Positions 33,901-45,559 of a DNA stretch of 64,000 nt are shown piece by piece. Location of the stretch: positions 217,366,301 to 217,430,300 of the forward strand of contig NC_045428.1 in assembly GCF_902635505.1 (NCBI RefSeq), given 5' to 3'. The notes beneath the pieces are model-generated. The model saw only the letters and a program-made list of their open reading frames with translations. It did not search any database and was not told where the DNA came from. Source of the DNA: Sarcophilus harrisii (lineage: Eukaryota > Chordata > Mammalia > Dasyuromorphia > Dasyuridae). A program made the translations under genes and the position numbers. The stretch's first letter is position 1. Each line of letters begins with the position of its first letter.

Positions 33901-35028
33901 CAGTCGGATATATAAATTTATCTTATCCAACGGGGAAATTAGAGGGCAAGAGAATAAAAAAAAAAGTATATATGGGAAGAATGATAAAAGGAAGGAAAGA
34001 CTAAGGAAGGAAGCAGTCAGAAATAAAACATACTTTGAAGAGGGACAGGATTAAAAAAGAGAAGGATAAATAGAAAAAATGGGTTGGAGGGAAATATATA
34101 TTAGTTATTATGGCTGTAAATGAATGGGATGAGCTCATCAATAAAATGAAAGTAGATAGCAGAAGAGATTAGAAACCACAATCCAACAATATGTCCTTTA
34201 AAACCACATTTGTAATAGAAACACACACACAAACAGAATTAAAATTAGAGATTGGAGAAGAATCTATTATCCTCCAGATAAAGTAAAAACAAAAGGCAGT
34301 CATGATCTCATACAAAGCAGAAGCAAAAATAGACCTATTTAAAAAAGATAATCAGGAAAATTATATTTTGCTACTTAGGCAAGGAAGTACTAACAAAAAT
34401 TTTTACAGCAAATTTATCTGATAAACACCTAATAAACAGCTGTTATAAAAAACAACTAACAAAAGAACTGAGTCAAGTTCATATATGCATATATAAGTAC
34501 ACACACATATGCATGCCATTTGTCAATTGATAAATGATCAAAGGATATGAAAAGGTAGCTTTCAGAAGAAGAAACCAAAGCTATCTATCTCTAGTAATAT
34601 GAAAAATGCTTTAAATCACTAATGATTAGAAAATTGCAAATTTAAACAATTTTGAGATTCTATATCACCCTATCAGAAATAACAAATGCTGGAGAGCATG
34701 ATGGAAAATAGTTATACTAATAAATTGTTGGTGAAATTGTGAATTAGTTCAGTCATTCTAGAGAACAATTTGGAACTAAGTCTAAAGGGCAATAAAACTA
34801 AACATATTCCTTGACTTAACAATACCATCACTAGATTTATATTCCAAAGAGATCATTAAAAAGTGAAAAAGACCTCATATTAAAAATATGTATAGCAACT
34901 CTTTTTGTAATAGTAAAGAATTGGAAATTGAGGTAATGCTCATCAATTGAACTGAACAAGATCTGGCATGTGATCGCCCTAGAGTACCATTGTAGTAAAA
35001 GAAAAAAAAATCAACATGGGTGACACAT

Positions 35029-35203
35029 CAGTGCTCCTTAAACTTTTCCCACTTGTGACCCCTTTTCATCTGAGAAATTTTTACACGACCTCCGGGTATA
35101 TTAGAATATAAAATAACTATACAAATAAAACATTTTCTGATTAGAAATCATAATTTTGTGACTCACATTCATATGGGCTTATGACTCATAGTTTAAGAAG
35201 CTG
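35029..35203. mobile_element. Small non-autonomous hAT element (Charlie-like), nested in L1
   Basis: Starts 'cagtgctccttaaact' and ends 'agtttaagaagctg', whose reverse complement 'cagcttcttaaact' is a close inverted repeat of the start. Inside, 'cacttgtgaccccttttcat' and 'gtgactcacattcatatggg' are typical of small mammalian hAT copies. About 175 bases, no transposase. I found no clear 8-base target duplication. Confidence 0.72.
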
Positions 35204-35399
35204 CTATTTATATGAACTGATACAAAACGAAATGAGCAGAACCTAGAGATTATTGTAGATAGTAATAGCAATAATGTAATGATAATCAACTGTGAAAGAT
35301 TCAGTTGCTCTGATCAATGCAATAATCCATGACAATTCCAAAGAAGGCATGATGTAGTGATAGAATTTTTGTAAGTCTTGTGTATCAAGCAAAAGGACT

Positions 35400-36185
35400 A
35401 CTAAATGATGACTCTTAGAAGCTTTATGTTCGTAAATTCTTTATCTCGAAAAATTCACCCAGAAGATCACTTAATTGTACAGGGAATTGTGTGGCTCTAA
35501 CTGTTCTTGATGCCCTGGCAAAGGAAAGTGACATAGAATAAATGTGAAAGGAATACAAAGGAAACCTTTTCAGTAGGCTGATATTTGACAGATGAATTTG
35601 AATCAGAGAAAAATTATATTACAGTTACCCATGGGCGAGACACTGATCTCTTTGCTTTGGAAACGAGTGATGATTTGTTCTTTGTAGACAATAAGATTTC
35701 TCAAATTGTATAAAAAGTCTCAGAAGAGAGAGCTTTGAGCATATAAAATGGAATAGAAAATTGAGTCAGTCAGCTGTCTACATAATTCTGGACTCTGCTG
35801 ACCCTTGTAGGGGAAAAAAGATTAGATAGAATGATCTGTTTTTTTCCACACTACTCTCCTCTATTCTTCAATTCCTCCCCAGAAAATACTCCTATTTTTT
35901 TTTTTTTGCATCCATTTCATTTATCCTTACATTACTATTAATCTATGGTACACATATATACATACATACCTTGCAAGTCATGAAACAAAAAAAATGAAAA
36001 GAATCTAACATTTACTTAGTCAATGATGATAATACTGGTAGAAAAAAGGGGAAAGGGTGCTCAGAATTTCAATTTTTAAATCATTTTTAAATATTAACTT
36101 AGTTCTTGTTATTCTTAATGTGAGATCCTTGTCTGATCACCAATGGTTGCATACTAGAGAAATTGCAAAATATCACTGTACCATA
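35400..36185. other. No recognisable gene
   Basis: Unassigned. Around 35690-35815, 'ttgtataaaaagtctcag' and a downstream end 'ctgacccttgtagggg' hint at an LTR, but not enough to call. Confidence 0.4.
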
Positions 36186-36194
36186 GATTAAAAC

Positions 36195-36345
36195 AGACCT
36201 TTTGGCTATAAAATCCAGTCCTTTTATTTTATAGGTGAGGAAACTGAGATCGAATGATGTTAAGTCCAGGGTCACAAATCTAGTAGGTATCTGAGACAAG
36301 ATTTGAACTCAAGTCTTTGATTCCAAGCCCAAGTTTCTGCTCAAC
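36195..36345 (-). repeat. MIR-like SINE
   Basis: 'tttataggtgaggaaactgag', 'ttaagtccagggtcacaaatc' and 'agatttgaactcaagtc' are a reversed MIR-type core. Confidence 0.75.
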
Positions 36346-36429
36346 TTTAACATTCTCATTATGAATGAAACTGATTTTTGTCCCCATTACATATGATGCT
36401 TGATAATGGTTTTACATAGATGCTACTGA

Positions 36430-36848
36430 TCATTTTAAGGAAAAGTCCATTTATTTCTAATCTCTCTAGTGTTTTTTTTTTTTTTTAATTAGGAATGGGT
36501 GTTGGATTTTATCAAATGTTTTTTTCTGCATCTATTGAAATAATCATGATTTTTGTTAGTTAGGTTATTGATATAGTCAATTATGCTAATAGTTTTCCTA
36601 ATATTGAACCAATCTGCATTCCTGGTATAAATCCTACCTGGTCATTGTGTATTATTCTGGGAATGATTTTCTGTAATCTCTTTGTTAATATTTTATTTAA
36701 GATTTTTGCATCAATATTCATTAGAGAAATTGGTCTATAATTTCCTTTCTCTGTTTTCATCCTACCTGGTTTAGCTATCAGTACCATATCTGTGTCATAA
36801 AAAGAATTTGGGTAGGACTCCTTCTTTTCCTATTTTTTCAAATAGTTA
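36430..36848 (-). mobile_element. L1 ORF2 reverse-transcriptase fragment
   Basis: The minus frame 36787-36581 reads '[20 protein letters not shown]', '[19 protein letters not shown]', 'VGFIPGMQ', the L1 reverse-transcriptase finger/palm region N-terminal to the FADD box. The left flank continues the same domain with frame breaks (poly-T near 36470). Internal fragment lacking both L1 ends. Confidence 0.9.
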
Positions 36849-37225
36849 TAAATGAAACTGAACTGGAAGGTTCAGTTAAGTGGAGGGATGGTTTACAAGT
36901 TGTCCTTGAAAAGACTTCTAAGGGAGAAAGATTATAATTTCTCCAGTAATTTATGTACCATTGATTATTAGCTAAGTATCTCAGATTTCAAGTACTAACA
37001 GTTAAATTACTAAAGCACCAACAAACATGATTTCATGGAACATTTGACTATTATATTTTTCCTTATATATGATTAGTATGAGCAAAAAGATAACTATGAA
37101 AGCCAGTGTAGCCAATATGCCAATATCTCCTATAGAGAATGAAGTGATAAATAATGAAGAACTTAAAGGTTTGCCAGATAAAATAAACATAAAGATAGAT
37201 ATTTCAATACTTCAATGAGCACAGT

Positions 37226-37414
37226 GTGGGTATAAGCAAAAACAATGAAAAATGGTTCAGGATGGTGATGTTACTGCTGTTCTTATTGACACTAATATGG
37301 GTGGTTTTTCTGCTTGCCCTGTTGTTCCATCAGGAGGGAAAAATGAAAGATCAAAGATTTGAAGGCAATTTAAAAACCTCATACCTTCATATGATTGATA
37401 TTGTCTTCAAGTAG
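37226..37414 (+). other. Small frame with hydrophobic segment, unexplained
   Basis: A 62-codon frame with the run 'MVMLLLFLLTLIWVVFLLAL' flanked by charged residues, looking like one membrane or leader segment. The DNA around 'atgggtggtttttctgcttg' recurs at 38249. I do not recognise it. An envelope leader of an old retroelement is one thought; chance is another. Confidence 0.3.
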
Positions 37415-37829
37415 AGAGCATCAATGAGTTAGACTTGGTGAGCACCAAACACCTACTACAAAAAAAGAAAAAAAATGAAATTGACTGACACAAAGGAAAC
37501 CAAAGGTGGAATCACTTCCAAACCACCTGTCTATGTAAAGTTAGACCATAACCCTTTATGTGTTATATAAGGACAGAGAGATAACATTTAAGAAAATTAA
37601 TTCATTCCTATAGGAGAAACATATGGATATGACATAATTTTGAAAGAACTAAAGTATTAGTTTTTGAGATGTCTCAAAAAGGATTAGAAAATATTATGGG
37701 TATGTAGCCTCCAGAAATTCCCTTTTCACATATGAGGCCTCCAGAAAAGCTACCTAATGTTCAAGGAACTTTATGAGTCTACATCCAATCAAAATAATAA
37801 ATCACATAAATAATGTGAAATCAAAGTAA

Positions 37830-38068
37830 GAACAGCTAGGTGGCACACTGGGTAAAGTGGCAGACCTGGAGTCAGAAAGACCAAATTCAAGTCCATCCTC
37901 CCATGTATGTATGTATGTATGATCCCAGACAAGTCATTTAACCCTGTTTGCTTCAGGTCCTCATCTATAAAATGAGCTGGAGGAGGAAATGGAAACTATT
38001 CAGTATTTTTCCCAAGAAAATTCCAAATAAGGTCATAAAAAGTTAAACACAATTGAACCAACTGATCA
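37830..38068 (+). repeat. Marsupial SINE, MAR1-like long type
   Basis: 'acagctaggtggcacactgg', 'gacctggagtcagaaagacc', 'caagtcatttaaccctgttt', 'tcctcatctataaaatgagc', 'ggaggaggaaatgg' and 'aaataaggtcataaaaagtt'. A short (GTAT)n expansion is present near 37904-37920. Confidence 0.92.
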
Positions 38069-38224
38069 ATAACAAAAATAGTAAGATTTAAAATTTGTAA
38101 GAAAACATTTCCCTCCATAAACATAAAGCCCATTTTCCTACAAATATGCATGCCATCAGTAGGGAGAATGAGCATGCCTAAGAATCTATATGAGGAACCC
38201 CCAGGTGGGGGATCTGTATTGAGG

Positions 38225-38300
38225 GGAAACTCTTACTGGGACTATTATGGGTGGTTTTTCTGCTTGCTATGCTGTTCCATTGATCTTTGCTGGCCCCTGC
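38225..38300 (+). repeat. Second copy of the hydrophobic-frame segment
   Basis: About 52 bases (around 38235-38286) match 37284-37335 at roughly 85%, sharing 'atgggtggtttttctgcttg'. Same orientation, about 950 bases apart, with a SINE between. Confidence 0.6.
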
Positions 38301-38394
38301 TTTATCTTCTCCATTGTTTTCCTTGTGATACTATGGAGGTAGGTTTTTACAATGATTTTTTTTATGATAGCCCCCATCTTCATAACAAGTAAGT

Positions 38395-39420
38395 TAACGA
38401 AAATTTATTAAGCACCTAATTTATGTTATGTATTGTGGTTAGTTATGGGTATACAAAGGAAAGGCCAAAAAAAAAAATGGTATCAATGGAGTAGAGACAT
38501 GAGATAAGGAGATCGTTTCAAAGGGTTTTACAATAGTCTAAGCCAGAAGTGATGACAGTCTGAACAAGAGTGACTGATTTTGTGAGTGGAGAAAAAAAAA
38601 GGAAAATTTGAGAGATATAGAAAGATAACAAAAATTAATGAAAGATTGAATATATGGAGTGAGGAAGAGTTAAGGATATCATCATGATTTTGTGCTTAGG
38701 TGAAAGGGAAGAGATTAATACTTTGAACAATGACAAAGAAGTGTTTGAGGAATTTATAGGATATTTTAGTTCAATATGTCAACAAGAACGTTAATGATTC
38801 AAATGTGGAACTCAGGAAAGAGATTGGGTCAGATCTATATAGGTCTGAAATTCATTCACACAGAGATGATAACTGAATCTGTGGAAGCTAATGAAATTAC
38901 CATGTGAGATGATAATATAGAGTAGTTCTTATCCTGGTATCTGTGGATAGATTTCAGAGAGTCTGTGAACTTTGATGGGGAAAAAATTATATCATCATTT
39001 TTACTAACCTTAGTTTCCTTTGTAGTCTAATTTTATTTTATTTTATATATTTAAAAACATCCTGAGTAATCTATAGGGGTTCAAAGGGCCCCCAAATGAG
39101 GGTTGTGGGGGACCCAAAGGGGTTCACAACACAAAAACAGATTATGAGTTTTTGGTAGAGAGAGAGAGAAAAGAAGAGAATCCTAGAAAGAATCTTGGAG
39201 GACATTCAGAATTAGTGGACATGATACAGAGGAGGAAACAGAGAACGAGATTGAAGAGGAACAATCAGATAGGTTGGAAAAGATGAAGAGATAGCAGTAT
39301 CATGAAAATCTAGAGAGAAGAGAGTGTCCAAAAGATGGAAAGGTCATTCAATTTTGTAAATAAGAGATCATTAGTGACTTTGGAAAGAGCAATAAGAGTT
39401 AAATGATGAAACTAAAATTC
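38395..39420 (-). mobile_element. L2 (CR1-clade LINE) remnant, interrupted by a hAT element
   Basis: Begins with the reversed 3' end ('aaatttattaagcacctaat'). After a deletion it continues through reverse-transcriptase sequence: 'caatagtctaagccagaag', 'cacagagatgataactgaat' (the complement of the YADD-box region) and, after the insert, 'gagaagagagtgtcc' and 'taagagatcattagtgac'. Frames are broken throughout. Confidence 0.85.
38930..39153. mobile_element. Small hAT element (Charlie-like), nested in L2
   Basis: 'gttcttatcctggtatctgtgg', 'agagagtctgtgaactttga' and, near the right end, 'ggggttcacaacacaaaaac' with a decayed terminal repeat match a known type of mammalian hAT copy that begins and ends with 'gttcttaacct'-like text. 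L2 sequence resumes after it. Confidence 0.7.
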
Positions 39421-39569
39421 AAATTTTGGTGGGTTTAGAAATGAGAGAGGAAAGGAAATATATGAAATGAAAAGAGAAAGAATAGTAGTTTTAAAATATT
39501 TTTAGAAGAGGGAGATGTATGTTGATAGAAACAAGGAAAGAATAAATAGAAACTCAAAAGAGTAAAATT

Positions 39570-39730
39570 AGGCAGTATTTGAATAATATTGCAGTGGAAA
39601 GAACATTGGAATTGGAGTTGAGTCCCAAGTCTGTCACTTCCCTGTGCATTAGTATGCACAGATGTCTTTTCCTTTATCAGTCTTAGTTTTCACACTTGTA
39701 AAATGTTAATGACAATATTTACATTGCTTT
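39570..39730 (+). repeat. MIR-like SINE
   Basis: 'tattgcagtggaaagaac', 'ggagttgagtcccaagtc', 'tgtcacttccctgtg' and 'cacttgtaaaatgttaatg' follow MIR order. Confidence 0.65.
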
Positions 39731-39829
39731 GCAAAATTCTGCCTCACTTAAATCCAATTTATGCATGACATAAAAGACATCACTTGTCTATGAAGATTTT
39801 GTAAAGAAAGTACAATAAAAATGTTAACT

Positions 39830-40015
39830 TTATTTTTTGCAAGGACCTCTAAAGTTTGCAAAACTCTTTTCTCACAACAACCCAGGAAACTGAAGTTTAG
39901 AGAAAAGTTCAGTGATTTACCCATGGTCACATGATTAGCGAGTGGTAGAATCTAGGTCTTCCTACTCCAAGGCTTGTGCTACTTCTGCCGTGCCAGATTG
40001 CCTGGTTTAAACATA
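39830..40015 (-). repeat. MIR-like SINE
   Basis: 'cccaggaaactgaagtttag', 'gtgatttacccatggtcacat' and 'gtggtagaatctaggtcttc' are a reversed MIR-type core. Confidence 0.75.
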
Positions 40016-40019
40016 GGAA

Positions 40020-40880
40020 CTAATACAAACAATTAGGTATGGCCTTTTGGAATGTCAATCAACACATCCACTCATTCTGACATAGAGATATTGGTTGCTG
40101 CTTTTCAGATCTGGTTTTCTATTTTTGTAATTAGTCAGCATTTTAGAATCCCAGTTTGTTTCAAAAAATGCCATGTGGAATGTCATCAGAATCCTTATTG
40201 GAGTCCAGGTAGATTACATTTATTGCTTCAAAGCCTTATTATGCTATCATAGTAGAAAATTAAATTGGTTTGACATGATTTGCTATTCATTGGGTCTTGT
40301 TAGTTATTACTGAATACTCTGCTCCTCTAGGCCTTACAAATGGGTTGAGTCGATGTATGAATTTTTTTCTCAAAATCTTTTAGCTGCACTGATTGCAAGT
40401 GCATGCATTTATTGTCTGTGGCTTTCAGAAAGTAATGTGTTTTTCAGTGACCTGATTAATGGTAACAAGTAGTAAATCCCATTTAAGTGCATTTTCTTCT
40501 AAGTCCATTTTCAGCATTTCTCACACTAAGGGTTTTTCTGAGTACCAACTTTCTATTTGAGAAGGACTCTTCAAATGGAGTGTGATTTGAGATATTCTGG
40601 GCAGTATCCTGAACCAAAAACATCCATCAGTCTTACTGCCCGATATGCCACCTATAGAGATCTATTCTATTGGACACTAAGTTTTTCCTCTTCAAGAGAC
40701 TCTATAAGAGTGAAGATGCCTCTGAGAGAGGCTAGACCTAAATGATGAGGCATTATTTGGCAATTATCTGAGAGCTATGATCCTTGGTAGTGAGATAGAT
40801 ACTTGGTTTGCAAGGTGGGACAGGCAAGAAATAAAAAAGTTGAATAGGGAAGGCAGGAGAGACAAAGATAAACGATGTAT
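40020..40880. other. No recognisable gene or repeat
   Basis: Two short + frames (40052-40252, 40557-40745) have no known motif. Confidence 0.5.
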
Positions 40881-40889
40881 TTCATAATT

Positions 40890-41130
40890 AAATTTATCAA
40901 AAATTATTAATCCATTATTTATTAATAACTGTATCAGATATACTAGGTACTTAGGTTATGAAGACAAAAATTAAGTGGTTCCTGACTTCAAGGACTTCTG
41001 TAAGGAAAATAGAGAAGTAAATTACCAGGACATATAAAATAATTTCAGGAGAGAGTATTAAGAACCTTGGGTGGGAAGCAGAGGGAAGGGGGAAGTCAAG
41101 AAAGGCCTTGTATAGGAGATGACACAGGAT
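40890..41130 (-). repeat. L2 3' fragment
   Basis: 'tatcagatatactaggtactta', 'ttcctgacttcaaggacttc', then 'aggagagagtattaagaacc' and 'aagtcaagaaaggcc' are the reversed L2 3' UTR. Confidence 0.7.
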
Positions 41131-41174
41131 TTGTGCTATGAATGCATTTTCCTTGAAATCAGTCTTAAAAGAAC

Positions 41175-41290
41175 CTCCTTCTTTAGAATCTTCTCTTATC
41201 TTACCTGTGAGGAAACTATGAGAAATGTGACATACCAGAAGTTCCTGGGCTTGAACCCAGGCCTTCTTAATCTCCTATTCTTTTCCCACT
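41175..41290 (-). repeat. MIR-like SINE fragment
   Basis: 'ttacctgtgaggaaactatg', 'gggcttgaacccaggcc' and 'ttcttttcccactata' are the reversed MIR 5' half. Confidence 0.6.
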
Positions 41291-41399
41291 ATATCATAAT
41301 TATGAAAGCTTTTCATGAAATCAAGAGTAATGAGGGCATTTGGTATGTCCAGCATTGGTGGCAAATAGGAGAATGTGTAAGAATATCCTTAAAATTTTC

Positions 41400-41695
41400 T
41401 TGTTTTTTCAATTAACATGTTTTTTCTTCTTACCACCTCCACCCTCCACTGGGAAGAAAACGAAAAATTGAACAATGTAACAAAAATGCTTACATTATCA
41501 AGTAAAATAAATTCCCATATTGACCATTTTTAGAAATGTTTGTCTTTTTTTTGGGGGGGAGGGCATAGTGAGTCCAACATTTCTCTGTCAAGAGGTGGCT
41601 AGTATGCTTCATCTTTGTAGCACACAATCATGGTAGGTCAACTTTTAAAATCAATTCTTAAAAGTCTTTCATAGTTGTTTGTCTTTAGGAAAAGA
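41400..41695 (-). mobile_element. LINE 3' UTR fragment (probably L1)
   Basis: 'accacctccaccctccactg', 'catttctctgtcaagaggtgg', 'tcttaaaagtctttcatagt'. The same type of text occurs at 49640-50185. Confidence 0.5.
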
Positions 41696-42217
41696 GGCTT
41701 TTCAGGGCCTTCCCATAGATTTCTTTTCATTTTTTGGAGGAGAGAGTTGAAGAATAAAAAAGTTCAACCAAAGTGATCCAAGTTAAAAAAAAAACTCCAG
41801 AGTTTGTAACATTAGTATTCTAATAATATTAATTAATGCACTAACAAATTGGCAAAAGACCTGCAGCTTCTATTGAAAGGTATAATGAAATGGAGAAAAG
41901 AAGAAAGATCAGGAACTGAAAAAGACTTGGAAATTATTTTCAACATTTTCAGAAGGGAACTAAATTAAAAAATACTCATGAGATCTTTCAAGGGAAGAAA
42001 TGAATAATAATTATTAAAAGCATCACCAGTTTTGACATTATTTTTGTTTAGATTTTTTTTTAAAGACAACAATATCCCACATGGGAGAGGACATTAAGAA
42101 CCTTTTGCTTCATTAAACACCCAAACAACTTAGCCAGGAGTAATCCCTCACTCTTCTTAGTACTTTATACCATGAATAACAGCATTTTTCTTATGCTAGG
42201 TTTTATTTTTTTTGGCA

Positions 42218-42245
42218 AAAACAAACAAACAAACAAACAAACAAA
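42218..42245. repeat. (CAAA)n microsatellite
   Basis: About six CAAA units, possibly a decayed A-tail. Confidence 0.9.
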
Positions 42246-42320
42246 AAAACCAGAGGTGACCCTCTGTTTACTATAGGGTCTTTATGTTATCTATTTTGCA
42301 CAGTGAGATTTGTCCATGAA

Positions 42321-42566
42321 AGGTAGCTTGGTAATAGACAGACAACCAGTCCTTGAGTCAAGAAGCCTTGGATTCATGTTTGGCTTCAGACCTTGGACAA
42401 CTGACTTAAAGATCTATTCACCTCACTTTTCTCAAATGTTGAATGAGGATAATATTAGTGCCTATGTCCCAGGATTGTTATGAGGAATAAATGAGATAAC
42501 ATTTGTAAAGCACTTAGCAGAGTGTCCAGCACATGTATCATATAAATACTAGTTATTGTTATTAGT
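42321..42566 (+). repeat. MIR-type SINE, near full length
   Basis: 'ttgagtcaagaagccttgg', 'gcttcagaccttggacaac', 'tgaatgaggataatattagtg', 'gttatgaggaataaatgaga', 'taaagcacttagcagagtgt' and 'ataaatactagttattgtt' give the full MIR (or THER1-like) order. Confidence 0.85.
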
Positions 42567-42579
42567 CTTTTTAAAGTAT

Positions 42580-43160
42580 GTGATTAATGATTTGATATAC
42601 TTTTGAGTATCATTTCAAATTGTTTTTCCAAGAGTCTGGATAAATTCACAGTTTCACCAATTGGTTATTTCATTTGCCATTTCACCCTCAGTTCTTCCAA
42701 CAATTATAATTTTATTTTAAAAAAAATTGGCATTGTGATGTTTGCCATTATGATAGGTGTGAGGTAGCATTTTAGATTTGTTTTCAGTTTCATTTTTCTT
42801 ATTTTTAATGATTTGGAGCATTTTTCATGTGGTTGTTGGTAGCTTGCATTTCTGCTTTTAAAGACTATTCATTTATCTTGACTATTTTGGGGGAGATGGT
42901 TTTTATTTTTATATATTTGAATCAGTTCCCTATCACATTTTTTTATATCACATTTTCCTCACAGATGTTTGCTACAAAGATAACCCCCCAATTATAATTG
43001 TTTCCCTTCTACTTTTATCATATTGATTATGTATAGAAAAAAATTTCCATCTTATGTGATTAAAGTTGTTCATTTTATCTCCTATGATTATCTCTTTCCT
43101 ATGGTTGGTCAAGGAAATTTCTCTTCTCAGAAAGCATATATTCCAATGGAGGGAATCTCA
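42580..43160 (-). mobile_element. L1 ORF2 C-terminal and 3' region
   Basis: Reversed marsupial L1 text: 'ccaagagtctggataaattc', 'gataggtgtgaggtagcattt', 'aatgatttggagcatttttc', 'gttcattttatctcctatg', 'ctatggttggtcaaggaaa'. Decayed, no frame. Confidence 0.75.
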
Positions 43161-43489
43161 TCTCTGTTTCTCTCTCTCTTTGTCTTTCTTTCTCTCTTTC
43201 CCTCCTCCTTCCCTCCCTCTCCATATGTATATATCTATATAAAACATATTCAGAATTAATATAAAGGAGAAAAGAATAACCTATATATATGTTTATTATA
43301 TAAGCATAAAATATGATATATGTATATTAGTATGCTTGAACAAGTATTAAATAAGCATTATTGTGCATATACACATGTATGTGTATGAATATAAATGTAT
43401 ATATAGAGACATATAGAGATGTATATATATGTATGTATATAGAATACAAAAATAGATAAAAATAAATAATAGCAAGTAACTAGATACAA

Positions 43490-44600
43490 AATAGGGTACA
43501 AACAGCTGGAGAAATCAGAAAAGACTTCATGTAGAAATCAGAGTTTGATCTACATCTTGAATGAAGAAAGAGATTGTATGGAAAAGAAGCATGGAAGGAA
43601 ATTATTCTGAACATAGAGGAAGGACAACAAATGGCACAAAGACAGGATGTGAAATGCCCTATGTGAGGAATAGAGAGAAGTCCAGTTTGACTGGATTGCA
43701 CAACAAGGGAAGAGAGTAATATCCAATATACTAGATAGATGGTTTGAGTGGCTAGGTTGTTAAGGACTTAAAAATTTCAAAAGAGATACTTATATTTTAT
43801 TCTAGAGACATTAGAGGGCCATTTAAATTTGCTTATGGAAGTGAAACTCACTTAAAAATACTTTGGCAATAATGGGAGAATTAGAGGGTAAAAACAAAGA
43901 AGTGAGACTGTCTAAGAAGCTATTGCAATAATCTGGGTGAAAAGTGATGAGGATTTAAACCAAACTGTTTGTTGTGTGTATGGAGCAAAACAGTTAAATG
44001 ATTGAGATGTAAAGATAGAAATGATAAGATTCGGCAACTGGTATGTGGGGTTAGTGAGAGAAAGATTTTCAAAATAACTTGTAGATTAGACATATGGTAG
44101 ACTGGAAGAATGGTAGTGCTTTCACTAGGAATAGGTTCTCTAAATTGATAATATGTTTATGGGGCACTGGGGAAAAGGAGATAAGTATTACAGGATAGAG
44201 TAGTAAGAGAAGGCAATGGGTCAGACCATGGTTTGCATCCTGAAGAATCAATAAGATTTGGGTAGATGAAAGACAGGCAGCTGCAAATGTGAAGTTAGGG
44301 CAATAAACGACAATGAGATCACTGGTCTAAGGATTCAAGTTGAAAGATAGTAGAATATAAGGTAATTTATATTCTGAGGTCAGCCTATGAATATTACCTT
44401 TCATACTTGAGTGAATTGTTTGCTCTTTATCCTATAGGCATAGAAGACCATTGGAAGTTGTAGAGTCTAGTAGGAAAACAGATGATCTGTACATAATTTG
44501 ACACTAAAAATGCATATAAGATGTATTGGAGGGGGAGAAGACTGGATTCAGGCTATCAATATTGGATCATGAATGGGTACAGACATGAATAGATATATTT
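43490..44600 (-). mobile_element. L2 (CR1-clade LINE) remnant
   Basis: Reversed L2 text: 'cagaaaagacttcatgtagaa', 'cttatattttattctagagac', 'ctattgcaataatctgggtg'. The part at 44410-44600 ('tgctctttatcctataggc') repeats an earlier segment of the same family, so it may be a second copy or a rearrangement. Confidence 0.75.
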
Positions 44601-44803
44601 GGGGGCAAGAGGATTTCTCAGTGATTCTTTGCCTACATAGAAATAAGGAAATAAGGAAAGACAGTTTCTGAATGTTCTTTAAAATAACAGTGACAACTGT
44701 CAGAACAGTGACAATAGTCAGAAACAATGATTAAGTTCAAAGATCATAGAATTTGGAGTCAGAATACCTTTTGTCTCTTTGATTTCAATATCCTGTAACT
44801 ATT

Positions 44804-45030
44804 GGAGACAGTTAGGTGGGGCAGTGTATAGAATGCCAGGTATGGAATAAGGAAAACCTGAGTTCAAATCTGACCTCAGATACTTCCTATCTGTGTGACC
44901 CTGGACAAATCACCTAAGCCTATTTGCCTCAGTTTCCTCATCTAGCTGGAGAAAAAAATGGCGAAGTATCTTCACACCAAAAAAATAAGGTCATGGAGAG
45001 CTAGACATGACTGAAACAACAGAATAGTAG
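44804..45030 (+). repeat. Marsupial SINE, MAR1-like long type
   Basis: 'gacagttaggtggggcag', 'gagttcaaatctgacctcaga', 'ctgtgtgaccctggacaaatc', 'cctcagtttcctcatctagc', 'aataaggtcatggagagc' and 'gacatgactgaaac'. Well preserved. Confidence 0.92.
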
Positions 45031-45135
45031 TGATAACATTTGTTGAACCTCTTAATACTTCAATATTCTTATCTGTAAAATAAGGATTTTGTACTAGATG
45101 ATCTTTAAGGTCCCTACATTTGATCCCATGGCATG
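45031..45135 (+). repeat. MIR-like SINE 3' end
   Basis: 'tcttatctgtaaaataagga', 'ttgtactagatgatctttaa' and 'ggtccctacatttgatcc' form the 3' end of a SINE type, joined directly to the preceding SINE. Confidence 0.65.
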
Positions 45136-45559
45136 TGGATTGAGTTAAATCATCCATTTTCCCATAGTTTATTTTAGATTCCAAATTCCTTGAAATCAAG
45201 CAAAATCTTTTTTTGTTTCTGATGAAGGCAGAATGGGGTCACATCAACAGGGCACTTAATAAATATGCCTGAACATAGAAATGATGATTTCAGAATTGGG
45301 CAAACTTAACCAAAGTTAAGTATGTGCTGTAAATCACTGGCAGAAGCAAGATGACAGCTGGCTGGGGATGGGACTGGGAATTGGTGAGAGAGTTCATGTG
45401 CTTTATTCATTGGGAAAATTTATATTACAAATGATAGTGACAAAGAGACTTGATTACTTTTCTATGGCTAAAAAAGTACCAAAGGTTAAAATTTTTTGTC
45501 TCAGTGCTTCCCTTAAAGTGGGTTCAAAGAAGATCTATTTGCCTTTTGATAATAGCAAC

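Larger units (their letters stand above)
33560..35395 (+). mobile_element. L1 with large internal deletion, carrying a hAT element
   Basis: 33580-33850 resembles the marsupial L1 5' region. 34120-34390 matches the start of ORF2 (endonuclease part: 'tgaatgggatgagctcatc', 'caatatgtcctttaaaacc', 'attggagaagaatctattat'). The text then jumps at about 34390-34440 to the ORF2 C-terminus and 3' UTR ('gagaacaatttggaact', 'ccaaagagatcattaaa', 'gaaatgagcagaacctag'). Most of ORF2 is gone. A small hAT element lies at 35029-35203. Confidence 0.75.

Noticed and set aside
35690-35815. LTR-like promoter and end
   Set aside because: A TATA-like word and a possible end alone are not enough; no poly-A signal at proper spacing and no target duplication.
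42218-42245. CRISPR-like short repeats, here and at other microsatellites
   Set aside because: Units are 2-4 bases without spacers; they are plain microsatellites in a vertebrate genome.
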